Under the pieces are notes generated by a model. The model was not told the origin of the DNA. It saw only the letters and a list, made by a program, of their open reading frames with translations, and ran no database searches. A stretch of DNA of 20,588 nucleotides from CAIPVR01 sp049316905 (GTDB lineage: Bacteria; Actinomycetota; Acidimicrobiia; Acidimicrobiales; Microtrichaceae). The translations under genes were made by a program, and so were the position numbers. Shown here one piece after another: positions 1-6,425 of the stretch (position 1 is its first letter; each line of letters starts with the position of its first letter). The DNA lies in NCBI GenBank assembly GCA_049316905.1, contig JBMOJH010000058.1:1-20588 (forward strand). The letters are read 5' to 3'.

Positions 1-135
1 AAGGTCGGTCAGCGGCTCGCCCACATGCCTGCGCAGCCGGCGCAGCTCGTCGGCCATCGCGGCGAACCGGTCCACCGCCTCCGGCGAGTAGTTCGCGGGA
101 TCGCCGATATCCTCGAGGGCCTCGGTCAAGGACAC
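1..135 (-). CDS. Interior fragment of a UvrD-family ATP-dependent DNA helicase (cut at both ends)
   Basis: Read from about 135 down to 1 the minus strand is open and gives residues such as DIGDPANYSPEAVDRF followed by ADELRRLRRHVGEPLTDL. I recognise this as the linker-like segment found in the middle of long actinobacterial UvrD/PcrA-type helicases, typically written SLVDALDDLGDP..YSPEG then ELRALRRR..QPLPDL. No Walker or other helicase motif lies in this short piece, so the call rests on recalled family similarity. The frame stays open to the right of 135, but the family-like residues stop and the plus strand there encodes a histidine kinase. The N-terminal part is therefore missing on the right, and the rest runs off the window at base 1. 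It could instead be a short unknown protein starting at the GTG at 135. Confidence 0.5.
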   Translation of the reverse strand, partial: MSLTEALEDIGDPANYSPEAVDRFAAMADELRRLRRHVGEPLTDL

Positions 136-148
136 CGACTCGACGGTG
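133..148. repeat. Short inverted repeat at the helicase/kinase breakpoint
   Basis: CACCG at 133-137 is complementary to CGGTG at 144-148, with a six-base loop. It sits where helicase-like coding on the minus strand gives way to KdpD-like coding on the plus strand. Short inverted repeats of this kind can mediate fold-back or template-switch joins, but five pairs in GC-rich DNA can also occur by chance. Confidence 0.4.
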
Positions 149-1015
149 CTCGTCACCGCGGGACCCCAGCTCGATGCCGCGGCGACCGAACTGCTCGACG
201 CCCTCTGCCGCACGGTGGCCGTGGCGGTCACGGCGGCCTCCCTGCAGCGTGACGTGGCGGCCGCCGACGCAGTGGCACGGGCCGACGCGGTCCGGAGGGG
301 CATCCTGCAGGCGGTGTCGCACGACCTCCGCACCCCGCTCGCCGGCATCAAGGCGTCCGTGACCAGCCTCCTGTCGCCCGACGTCAGCTTCGGCCCGGAG
401 GACACCGCCGCGTTCCTCACCACCATCGATCACGAGGTGGACCGGCTCGACCGGGTCGTCGGCAACCTGCTGGACATGAGCCGACTGCAGGCCGGCGAGC
501 TCAGTGTGCACCTGCGCCCGACCGCCCTCGAGGAGGTGGTGGCCGCGGCCATGGACGGGCTCGACCCGGGCCGGGAACTGCGTGTGGAGCTCGACGTGGA
601 CGATTCGCTCCCACTCGTCTCGGTCGATCCGGCGCTCCTCGAGCGCGCGATCGCCAACGTGACCGCCAACGCCCTCGCCGTGCAGCCGCCCGGCGTGGCC
701 GTCCGCCTCGACGCACGATCGGTGGGCGATCGGGTCCACCTGCGGGTGGTCGACCGCGGACCGGGCATCGCTCCGGAACAGCGCGATCAGGTGTTCGCCC
801 CGTTCCAACGGCTCGGCGACCGGTCCACACAGGCCGGCGTGGGACTGGGCCTCGCCATCGCCCAGGGCTTCACCCGTGCGATCGGAGGAGAGCTCGACCT
901 CGACGACACGCCCGGGGGTGGCCTGACCGTGACGTTCCGGCTCCCCGGCGTCGAGGAACGGGCCGACGGCGGCGTGATCAGCGGTCCGGCGCCGAGAGCG
1001 GAGGTGGGACCGTGA
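146..1015 (+). CDS. kdpD: KdpD-type sensor histidine kinase, N-terminally truncated
   Basis: This is the C-terminal kinase core of a KdpD-like sensor: the end of a GAF-like domain (first 35 residues or so), a DHp helix with the phospho-accepting His59 in AVSHDLRTPLAGIKASVTSL, then a HATPase domain with an N box (NVTANAL), a G1 box (DRGPGIA) and a G2 box (GVGLGLAIA). The strings AGIKASVTSL and VGNLLDMSRLQAG are characteristic of KdpD. In this family the kinase senses K+ or osmotic state and phosphorylates KdpE. Full KdpD is about 850 residues with KdpD/Usp domains and four membrane helices; only 289 remain. The GTG at 146 is just the first start codon in frame. An in-frame stop lies at 89-91, and nothing KdpD-like precedes about 143. 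The 3' end overlaps kdpE by GTGA. No kdpFABC genes are visible. Confidence 0.85.
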   Translation: MLVTAGPQLDAAATELLDALCRTVAVAVTAASLQRDVAAADAVARADAVRRGILQAVSHDLRTPLAGIKASVTSLLSPDVSFGPEDTAAFLTTIDHEVDRLDRVVGNLLDMSRLQAGELSVHLRPTALEEVVAAAMDGLDPGRELRVELDVDDSLPLVSVDPALLERAIANVTANALAVQPPGVAVRLDARSVGDRVHLRVVDRGPGIAPEQRDQVFAPFQRLGDRSTQAGVGLGLAIAQGFTRAIGGELDLDDTPGGGLTVTFRLPGVEERADGGVISGPAPRAEVGP

Positions 1016-1695
1016 ACACGGTGCTGGTGGTCGACGACGAGCCCCGGATCCGTCGCGCACTCGAGGTGAACCTCGTCGCGCGGGACTACAAGGTCGCGCT
1101 GGCGGCGACCGGCGAGGAAGCGCTCCGGACGGCGCGGGCCGAGCCGCCAGATCTCGTGCTGCTCGATCTGGGCCTGCCCGGCATCAGCGGGGTGCAGGTG
1201 ATCGAAGGTCTGCGGGAGTGGACCGACGTGCCGATCATCGTGCTGTCGGTCCGCGAGGAGGAGTCGGACAAGGTCGCGGCCCTCGACGCCGGCGCCGACG
1301 ACTACGTGACCAAGCCGTTCGGGATGGACGAACTGATGGCTCGCCTGCGGGCCGCGCTCCGTCGGGGCGCGGCCGAGGATCCCGTCGCCGTGGTGCGGAC
1401 CGGCCACTTCGAGCTCGACCTCTCGGCGAAGCGGGCCACGGTGGCCGGGAGCGAGGTGCGCCTCACCCCCATCGAGTGGGGCCTCGCCGAGCAACTCGTC
1501 CGTCGACCGGGTCGTCTCGTGGCCCAGCGCACGCTCCTCCACGAGGTGTGGGGCCCGCAGTACGACCGCGAGACGAACTACCTGCGGGTCCACATCGCCA
1601 ACCTGCGCCGGAAGCTGGAACCGGAGCCGTCGCGGCCCCGCTACTTCATCACGGAGCCCGGCATGGGCTACCGCTTCGAACCGGACACGCCCTGA
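1012..1695 (+). CDS. kdpE: KdpE-type OmpR/PhoB-family response regulator
   Basis: The 227-residue product is a two-domain response regulator. The receiver domain (residues 1-120) has acidic residues D8 and D9, phospho-acceptor D52 (LLDLGLPG), S79 and K101 (VTKPFG). The OmpR/PhoB winged-helix domain (about 130-227) ends in GMGYRFEP. Length and the sequence PIIVLSVREEESDKVAALD agree with KdpE, the partner of KdpD that activates K+-transport genes in other bacteria. The GTG start at 1012 overlaps the kdpD stop (GTGA), so the two are translationally coupled. The usual targets, kdpFABC, are not in the window, so the target here is unknown. Confidence 0.9.
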   Translation: MNTVLVVDDEPRIRRALEVNLVARDYKVALAATGEEALRTARAEPPDLVLLDLGLPGISGVQVIEGLREWTDVPIIVLSVREEESDKVAALDAGADDYVTKPFGMDELMARLRAALRRGAAEDPVAVVRTGHFELDLSAKRATVAGSEVRLTPIEWGLAEQLVRRPGRLVAQRTLLHEVWGPQYDRETNYLRVHIANLRRKLEPEPSRPRYFITEPGMGYRFEPDTP

Positions 1696-1708
1696 GGGGA
1701 GCACACGG

Positions 1709-1945
1709 ATGGACCTGAACGACCGACCGAGCACGACACGGGCCCGTGGCGGCGAGGCATCGGGTGTCGCCGCCCTGGGAGCGGTGGCCGTGGGAGCCCT
1801 GGCCGTCGGGGCGTTCGCCGTCGGCTCCCTCGCCATCGGCCGGCTCGTGGTCCGCCGGGCCCGTTTCGGCACGGTCCGCATCGACCGACTGGAGGTCGAC
1901 CAGCTCGTCGTCCGCTCCCTGGAGATCCTCCAGCCGGCGGACTGA
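1709..1945 (+). CDS. Small pentad-repeat protein, predicted beta-solenoid, function unknown
   Basis: The product has 78 residues. From residue 20 to 74 it can be cut into eleven contiguous five-residue units of the form x-[hydrophobic]-x-[V/I/L/F]-[G/D/R], for example AVAVG, ALAVG, AFAVG, SLAIG, RLVVR, TVRID, RLEVD. The first half is Ala/Gly/Val-rich and could be mistaken for a membrane helix; the second half keeps the spacing with Arg, Asp and Glu. The spacing resembles pentapeptide-repeat proteins, which fold as a four-sided beta-helix, though the classic A(N/D)LXX consensus is lacking. A good ribosome site (GGGGAG, 1696-1701) precedes the ATG, and the gene starts 13 bases after kdpE, so it is probably co-transcribed with kdpDE. 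I recall similar small unnamed proteins in other bacteria but know no function. Confidence 0.75.
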   Translation: MDLNDRPSTTRARGGEASGVAALGAVAVGALAVGAFAVGSLAIGRLVVRRARFGTVRIDRLEVDQLVVRSLEILQPAD

Positions 1946-1946
1946 A

Positions 1947-1987
1947 CCTCAGAGGTACCGACCGGTGTGCGCGCCCTCGAGCCGGTT
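1947..1987 (-). repeat. Duplicate (outer copy) of the 3' end of the GroES-like gene
   Basis: These 41 bases match 1998-2038 at 39 positions (differences at 1959/2010 and 1982/2033). On the minus strand they encode NRLEGAHTGRYL plus a stop, versus NRLEGAHTGLYL plus a stop in the real gene end. The period is 51 bases, a multiple of three, so the outer copy lies in frame behind the true stop codon. Confidence 0.95.
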
Positions 1988-1997
1988 CACATTCCCG

Positions 1998-2038
1998 CCT
2001 CAGAGGTACAGACCGGTGTGCGCGCCCTCGAGTCGGTT
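1998..2038 (-). repeat. Inner copy of the 41-base direct repeat (true 3' end of the GroES-like gene)
   Basis: This is the genuine C-terminal coding end and TGA stop (2000-2002) of the GroES-like gene, duplicated 51 bases downstream at 1947-1987. Confidence 0.95.
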
Positions 2039-2374
2039 GGACGCGACGGCGTGGATGTCGCGCTCGCGCAGGATGATGAACGTCTCGCCGCGGAGCTCCA
2101 CCTCGTAGACCTCCTCGGGGTTGAACAGCACCTGGTCCCCCGTCTCGACCGCCCGCACGTTCGGCCCGGCGGCCCGCACCTCGGCCCACGCCAGGCGCTT
2201 GCCCAGCTGCGCGGTGGCCGGGATCAGGATGCCGCCGCTCGAGCGCCGCTCCGCATCGCCCGCGTCGAGCTTCACCAGGATGCGGTCGTTGAGCATCCGC
2301 ACCGGCAGCTTGTCGGCGCGATCGATGCCGACCGGCTCGCGGGAGGGCTCGGCGTCGGGGTCGGGGGCGTCCAT
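2000..2374 (-). CDS. GroES-like (Cpn10 family) protein
   Basis: The 124-residue product carries the Cpn10 pattern: LPVRMLNDRILVKLD (about 23-37), then SSGGILIPATAQ, the GKRLAWAEVRAAGPNVRAV strand, GDQVLFNPEEVYEVEL and a terminal FIILRERDIHAVAS. The mobile-loop region SSGGILIP matches the loop with which GroES contacts GroEL. It is longer than ordinary GroES (about 97) by a charged N-terminal tail and a C-terminal NRLEGAHTGLYL. I recall this TGLYL ending from a second GroES-like paralogue in other actinobacteria. No groEL is adjacent, so whether it works with GroEL is unknown. Upstream TAGCGT (2389-2384) ends nine bases before the ATG, suggesting a leaderless transcript. Its last 41 bases are duplicated behind the stop. 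Confidence 0.85.
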   Translation of the reverse strand: MDAPDPDAEPSREPVGIDRADKLPVRMLNDRILVKLDAGDAERRSSGGILIPATAQLGKRLAWAEVRAAGPNVRAVETGDQVLFNPEEVYEVELRGETFIILRERDIHAVASNRLEGAHTGLYL

Positions 2375-2383
2375 GGGCAGACC

Positions 2384-2389
2384 ACGCTA
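2384..2389 (-). promoter_or_regulatory. Candidate -10 element of the GroES-like gene
   Basis: On the minus strand TAGCGT ends nine bases before the ATG at 2374, placing a transcription start at or next to the start codon. No ribosome site is visible. Confidence 0.45.
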
Positions 2390-2431
2390 CCTCGGGTCGC
2401 GAGGTCCTCCCCTGCGCCCGGCCCCCGTCGG

Positions 2432-2437
2432 TAGCCT
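2432..2437 (+). promoter_or_regulatory. Candidate -10 element of the subtilase gene (leaderless)
   Basis: TAGCCT ends six bases before the GTG at 2444. On the other strand the same spot reads TACCGA (2433-2428), so a second, longer-leader start for the GroES-like gene is possible. Confidence 0.45.
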
Positions 2438-2443
2438 CCGGCG

Positions 2444-3805
2444 GTGCCCCTCGTGCCGGCCCGCGGCGCGGCCATCCGTGCCGCGGTCGTGCTCCTCGTC
2501 GCCGGGGGGCTGATCGGTCCGACGGCCGCCTGCGGGTCAGGCGACGACCGTTCCGCACCGGACGACTCCCCCCCACAGGACGTCACGTGGGTCGTGACGT
2601 TCCGCGACTGGCGGGTGCCCACGAGCACGAGCACCGGGTGGGCCGACCGGGGTCGGGACGTGGTCCGCGAGCTGCGGGCGAACGCGGAACGTTCCCAGGC
2701 CGATGCACGCCGGACGCTCCGCGGCGCGGCGTCGTCGTGGAGGACCTACTGGGTGGCCGGTGCGGCCGTGGTGACCGGGCCGGCCTCCCTGGGGCCACGA
2801 CTCGCGGCCGCGCCCGGCGTGGAACGTGTGGACCGGCAGGCGACACGCGCCACCGCCCGTGACGACACGCTCGACCCGGTGGCGCCGGCCGGACTGGCCG
2901 ACCCCACCGCCAACCTCACCGCCGTGGGCGCGCCCACGGCGTGGGCCGCGGACCAGCGCGGGACCGGGACCGTGGTGGGGCTCATCGACACCGGCGTGGA
3001 CGCCACGCACCCGGCGCTGGAGGGGCGACGGCGGGCCGACCGCTCGTGGTTCGACGCCGTCGGCGGGTGCAGCGACCGGCCGTGCGACCGCGTGGGCCAC
3101 GGCACCATGGCCGCGGGGCTCGCGGTCGGGACCCGCGTCCCCGGCCGGGGTCCGGCCATCGGCGTCGCCCCCGGCGCCACGTGGATCGCCGCCCGTGCGT
3201 GCGACGCGGACTCCTGCGACCTCGACGACCTCCTGGCCGCGGCCCAGTGGATGCTGGCCCCTACCGGTCCGGGGCGCCCGGCCGACCCGGCCGCGCGCCC
3301 GCAGGTCCTCAACAACTCGTGGGGGGTGGCGGGCCCGGACCCGGTCCTGGACCGTGCGGTCCAGGCCTGGCGTTCGGCCGGCATCGTCGTGGTGGCGGCC
3401 GCGGGCAACGGGGGGCCGGCATGCGCCACCGTGACCGACCCGGCCTCGCGGCCCGATGTGGTGTCGGTCGGCGCGGTCAACGACCTCGGTCGCCCGCTCG
3501 ACCTGTCCGCACGGGGCGGGCCCGGCCCGACGCCGGAACCCGATCTGGTGGCGCCGGGCGCCGCCGTGGTCTCGAGCACCACGGGCGGGGCCTATGCCCG
3601 GGGCGACGGCACCTCGTTCGCGGCACCTCAGGTGGCCGGCGCCGCCGCGGTGCTCCGGGGCGCCCTCCCGGACCCCCTCGCGCCCGGCTCGGACGACGCG
3701 GTGATGACCACGCTCCGGGCCGACGCACGGCCGCTGCCGGCCGACGAGCCCTGCGGGCCCGGCACGGTCACCGGGGCCGGGCTCCTGGATCTCACGCCTC
3801 GCTGA
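2444..3805 (+). CDS. Secreted subtilisin-like serine protease (S8 family) lipoprotein
   Basis: The 453-residue product has a lipoprotein signal: a hydrophobic stretch (12-26) and lipobox TAAC with acylation Cys30. An I9-like propeptide region follows (about 47-132). The S8 domain carries the full triad: Asp182 in GLIDTGVDATHP, His219 in GHGTMAAG, Ser391 in GDGTSFAAPQVAG, with oxyanion Asn322 in AAAGNGG. It should be exported, tethered to the membrane outer face and activated by cleavage of the propeptide. The paired cysteines C209/C214 and others suggest disulfides outside the cell. The GTG start gives a proper signal peptide and is preceded by TAGCCT at 2432-2437. It is convergent with the PLD-like lipoprotein, 20 bases between stops. 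The substrate is unknown. The absence of a C-terminal membrane helix argues against a type VII mycosin. Confidence 0.92.
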   Translation: MPLVPARGAAIRAAVVLLVAGGLIGPTAACGSGDDRSAPDDSPPQDVTWVVTFRDWRVPTSTSTGWADRGRDVVRELRANAERSQADARRTLRGAASSWRTYWVAGAAVVTGPASLGPRLAAAPGVERVDRQATRATARDDTLDPVAPAGLADPTANLTAVGAPTAWAADQRGTGTVVGLIDTGVDATHPALEGRRRADRSWFDAVGGCSDRPCDRVGHGTMAAGLAVGTRVPGRGPAIGVAPGATWIAARACDADSCDLDDLLAAAQWMLAPTGPGRPADPAARPQVLNNSWGVAGPDPVLDRAVQAWRSAGIVVVAAAGNGGPACATVTDPASRPDVVSVGAVNDLGRPLDLSARGGPGPTPEPDLVAPGAAVVSSTTGGAYARGDGTSFAAPQVAGAAAVLRGALPDPLAPGSDDAVMTTLRADARPLPADEPCGPGTVTGAGLLDLTPR

Positions 3806-3825
3806 GGTCGCCGGACTTCCGGGCG

Positions 3826-5400
3826 TCAGCCGGTCGGCCCACCCGGGACGGTCGTGGTCGTGGTGGTCGTGGTCGAGGCCGGCGGCCACGGGGTGGGGGG
3901 TGTGACCGGGCCGCAGGTCATGGGCGGAGTGAACGCCCCGACGGGGCGGGCGGCGGCGGGAGCGCGACCCGCGGTGCCCGCCGCCGAGGTGCCCGGCGGC
4001 GTGGTCGTGGTGGTCGACGTGGCAGTCGTCGTGGTCGTGGGCAGCGGCTGCGGGGTCCACGGCACGGCCACCGGGTCGGCGAAGTCCTTCTCGAAGGTGC
4101 TCAGCACCGGCGCCAGCACGTCGGGCTGGTCGGTGAAGAGGAGACCGAGCTCGCGGTTGAAGTTCATCGACGGGCTCGAGATGTTCGTCGAGCCCACGTA
4201 CGCCGTGGCGCCGTCGGCCACGATCGCCTTGGCGTGGATGTAGAGCACGTCGTTCGAGTTCGGGAAGAGATGGACCACCGCCCCGGCCGCCACCAGCTGG
4301 TTGTAGGCCGCGGCATAGGAGTTCTGGGCGTTCACAGCGCCGGTCATGACCACCCGCACCTTGCCGGCACCGAGGCGCTGCGACGCCGCCGCCAGGGCGT
4401 CCACGGTCTGCGGGTCGGCCATCTCCTCGTTGACGACGTCGAGGCGCTCGGTGGCGCCGTTGATCACCTGCAGCATCCGGGCCCGCACGTTGCCCTGGTC
4501 GGTGCCCGGGCCCGGGTCGGGGCCGTCGGGCGCGGGCTGCGCCGGCTCGTCGGGGAAGTAGGGGTACTTGCCATCGGCCGGGTACTCGCCCGGATCGTCA
4601 CCGCGCTGCACGCCGGTGGAGCCGTTGCTCCACGTCAGGGCCAGCTCGGTGTCGCGCAGGCCGTTCGTGACGGTCCGGCCGTCGCAGGCGAAGTCGGAGG
4701 CGAACACGGTGGCGATCTCGTTCACCATCGTGGTGTCGGTCACCGCCATGTAGAAGTCCCGGGCCGACCAGAAGTTGCACGGCGCCTCGCACGACGACGC
4801 CGGCTGGTAGCTCTGGTAGCCGTACGCGTTCAGGTTGCCGGTGAGCACCATGGCCACGGCGGTCGGGGGGAGGTCACCGGGGTCGATCACCTTGCCGCTG
4901 CCGTCGAGCGCGTCCACGAGCACGGTCTTCTGGTGGGTGATCTGGAAGTTGTTGCTGGACCAGTGCACGTCCACGGTCCCGGCGCCCGGCTGGGCCGCGG
5001 CGGAGGCGAGCACCGACTGCAGGTCGTAGGCGTACTTGGTGCTGGTGCCACCCCACCACTGACCGTTGAGCACGAGGCGGACGTCGACCCCGCGGCGGAC
5101 GGCGTCCACGAGCGCCTGGTTGATCTGGGGTGCGTCGATCTCGTACACGGTGATCGACACCGAGGTGGTCGCACGGCCGATCGCGTCGAGCAGCGTGCGG
5201 CCCTGGTCGTCGGGCTGCACCGCGATCGTCACGCCCTGGGCCCCCTCGGTGGTGGCCCGGGTCCCTCCCCCTCCCGTCGACGCGGGGGTCGACGCGGTGG
5301 TCGAGGACGAGTTCTCCGACGAGGAGCAGGCCGGCACGAGGAGCGCGACGGCCACGAACGGCAGGAGGATCCAACGGGGCGGACGACGGGTTCCGGGCAT
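3826..5400 (-). CDS. Secreted phospholipase D-like lipoprotein with Thr-rich tail
   Basis: The 524-residue product begins with a lipoprotein signal (WILLPFVAVALLVPAC, Cys25) and a Ser/Thr/Gly linker. Two HKD motifs of the PLD superfamily are intact: H156-x-K158-x4-D163 (THQKTVLVD) and H389-x-K391-x4-D396 (IHAKAIVADG, followed by GSTN). The family cleaves or transfers phosphodiester bonds of phospholipids or nucleic acids; the substrate here is not evident. TITVYEID and the Cys pair near SCEAPCNF fit an extracellular enzyme. After the second HKD comes a tail of two Thr blocks separated by an Ala/Pro segment with a single Cys. It lies 34 bases downstream of the oxidoreductase gene at 5435-6382, but has its own TACCGT seven bases before the ATG, so independent leaderless expression is likely. 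Confidence 0.9.
   Translation of the reverse strand: MPGTRRPPRWILLPFVAVALLVPACSSSENSSSTTASTPASTGGGGTRATTEGAQGVTIAVQPDDQGRTLLDAIGRATTSVSITVYEIDAPQINQALVDAVRRGVDVRLVLNGQWWGGTSTKYAYDLQSVLASAAAQPGAGTVDVHWSSNNFQITHQKTVLVDALDGSGKVIDPGDLPPTAVAMVLTGNLNAYGYQSYQPASSCEAPCNFWSARDFYMAVTDTTMVNEIATVFASDFACDGRTVTNGLRDTELALTWSNGSTGVQRGDDPGEYPADGKYPYFPDEPAQPAPDGPDPGPGTDQGNVRARMLQVINGATERLDVVNEEMADPQTVDALAAASQRLGAGKVRVVMTGAVNAQNSYAAAYNQLVAAGAVVHLFPNSNDVLYIHAKAIVADGATAYVGSTNISSPSMNFNRELGLLFTDQPDVLAPVLSTFEKDFADPVAVPWTPQPLPTTTTTATSTTTTTPPGTSAAGTAGRAPAAARPVGAFTPPMTCGPVTPPTPWPPASTTTTTTTTVPGGPTG
3850..3873 (-). repeat. Poly-Thr codon tract (eight Thr) in the PLD-like protein tail
   Basis: ACC and ACG codons alternate to give eight consecutive Thr residues close to the C-terminus. 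On the plus strand it reads as GTCGTG/GTG microsatellite-like DNA, prone to slippage in whole codons. Confidence 0.8.
4000..4038 (-). repeat. Second Thr-rich codon tract in the PLD-like protein tail
   Basis: It encodes TTTTTATSTTTTT, a low-complexity linker typical of exported proteins and possibly an O-glycosylation target; the latter is inference. Confidence 0.75.
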
Positions 5401-5407
5401 GCGGTCG

Positions 5408-5413
5408 ACGGTA
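5408..5413 (-). promoter_or_regulatory. Candidate -10 element of the PLD-like gene (leaderless)
   Basis: TACCGT on the minus strand ends seven bases before the ATG at 5400. A CTGACG sequence lies about 19 bases further upstream as a possible -35. The hexamer is identical to those before hisD, nth, the alpha/beta hydrolase and the oxidoreductase at 6382. Confidence 0.5.
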
Positions 5414-5434
5414 CCGACGTTGCGCGGAAAACCG

Positions 5435-6382
5435 TCAGGACCCGGGCAGGCCCTCCGCCGCGGCCAGCACCTGCGCGGCCACCAGGTCGAGGTGCTCCAG
5501 GTCCGCCAGGTCCAGCACCTGCAGGTACACCCGGGTGATGCCCGCGGCGGCGAACGCCTCGAGCCCCGCGACCAGTTCGTCGGGGGTGCCGGCCAGTCCG
5601 TTGGCGCGCAGTTCGTCGACCTCCCGGCCGATCGCCGCGGCCCGGCGGGCCACCTCCACCTCGTCGGATCCGCAGCACAGCACCTGCGCGACCGAGCGCA
5701 CCACCGTCCCGGGATCGCGGCCCGCCGCCACGCACGCGCGGTCGATGTTCCCGTTGAGCTGCGTGACCACGTCGACCCCGGTGAACGGGACGTTGAACTC
5801 GTCCGCGAACCGCGCGACCAGCGCCGGCGTGCGGCGGGGGCCGTGCCCGCCGATGATCACCGGCGGCCGCGGCCGCTGCACCGGCTTGGGCAGCGCCGGG
5901 GAGGCCGACACCGGGTAGTGCCCGCCGGGGTGCTCGAACGTGGCGCCCTCCGGCGTGGCCCACAGGCCGGTGATGATCTCGAGCTGCTCCGTGAGCCGGT
6001 CGAAGCGCTCGCCCAGTGGCGGGAACGGGATGCCGTAGGCGGTGTGCTCGTCGTCGAACCAGCCCGCCCCGATGCCCAGCTCCACCCGACCACCCGACAT
6101 GGCGTCCACGTTCGCCACCGAGATGGCGAGCGGGCCGGGCAGCCGGAAGGTGGCCGCGGTGACCAGCGTCCCGAGCCGGACCCGCCGGGTCTCTCGGGCC
6201 AGGCCGGCGAGGGTGATCCAGGCGTCGGTGGGGCCGGGCTCGCCCGACACGTCACCCATCTTCAGGTAGTGGTCCGAGCGGAAGAACGCGTCGAAGCCGA
6301 GGTCCTCGGTGCGGCGGGCGACGGCGAGCAGGTCGTCGTAGGTGGCGCCCTGCTGGGGCTCGGTGAAGATGCGCAGTTCCAC
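5435..6382 (-). CDS. LLM-class (luciferase-like) F420-dependent oxidoreductase
   Basis: The 315-residue product is a bacterial-luciferase-like TIM barrel. Recognisable parts are the N-terminal strand ELRIFTEP, ARRTEDLGFDAFFRSDHYL, RVRLGTLVTAATFRLPGPLA, GGRVELGIGAGWFDDEHTAYG, LTEQLEIITGLW and RPRPPVIIGGHGPRRTPALVARFAD. These match actinobacterial LLM enzymes that generally use coenzyme F420; the substrate is unknown. The GTG at 6382 is chosen because GGAGG lies six bases upstream and residues then start at strand 1. The open frame continues further upstream without family-like residues. Unlike many genes here it has a leader: the likely -10 (TACCGT, 6415-6410) is 27 bases upstream and shared with the divergent hydrolase. 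The PLD-like gene follows after 34 bases. Confidence 0.9.
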   Translation of the reverse strand: MELRIFTEPQQGATYDDLLAVARRTEDLGFDAFFRSDHYLKMGDVSGEPGPTDAWITLAGLARETRRVRLGTLVTAATFRLPGPLAISVANVDAMSGGRVELGIGAGWFDDEHTAYGIPFPPLGERFDRLTEQLEIITGLWATPEGATFEHPGGHYPVSASPALPKPVQRPRPPVIIGGHGPRRTPALVARFADEFNVPFTGVDVVTQLNGNIDRACVAAGRDPGTVVRSVAQVLCCGSDEVEVARRAAAIGREVDELRANGLAGTPDELVAGLEAFAAAGITRVYLQVLDLADLEHLDLVAAQVLAAAEGLPGS

Positions 6383-6409
6383 GGGTCCTCCGGGGTCGAC
6401 TCGATCGGC

Positions 6410-6419
6410 ACGGTACCGT
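6410..6419. promoter_or_regulatory. Palindromic bidirectional -10 element
   Basis: ACGGTACCGT is a perfect ten-base palindrome, so TACCGT is present on both strands sharing the central TA. On the plus strand it ends six bases before the hydrolase ATG (6426); on the minus strand it ends 27 bases before the oxidoreductase GTG (6382). One element probably drives both genes. Confidence 0.55.
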
Positions 6420-6425
6420 CCCGCC

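Noticed and set aside
2537..4060. Long minus-strand open frame (507 codons) opposite the subtilase
   Set aside because: Its product is Arg/Gly/His-rich low complexity with no family features; the plus strand has the full S8 triad. High GC makes antisense frames stay open.
2941..5538. Plus-strand open frame of 865 codons across the subtilase and PLD-like genes
   Set aside because: It runs in a shadow frame of one gene and antisense to the other, and its product is compositionally extreme (Arg/Gly/Val).
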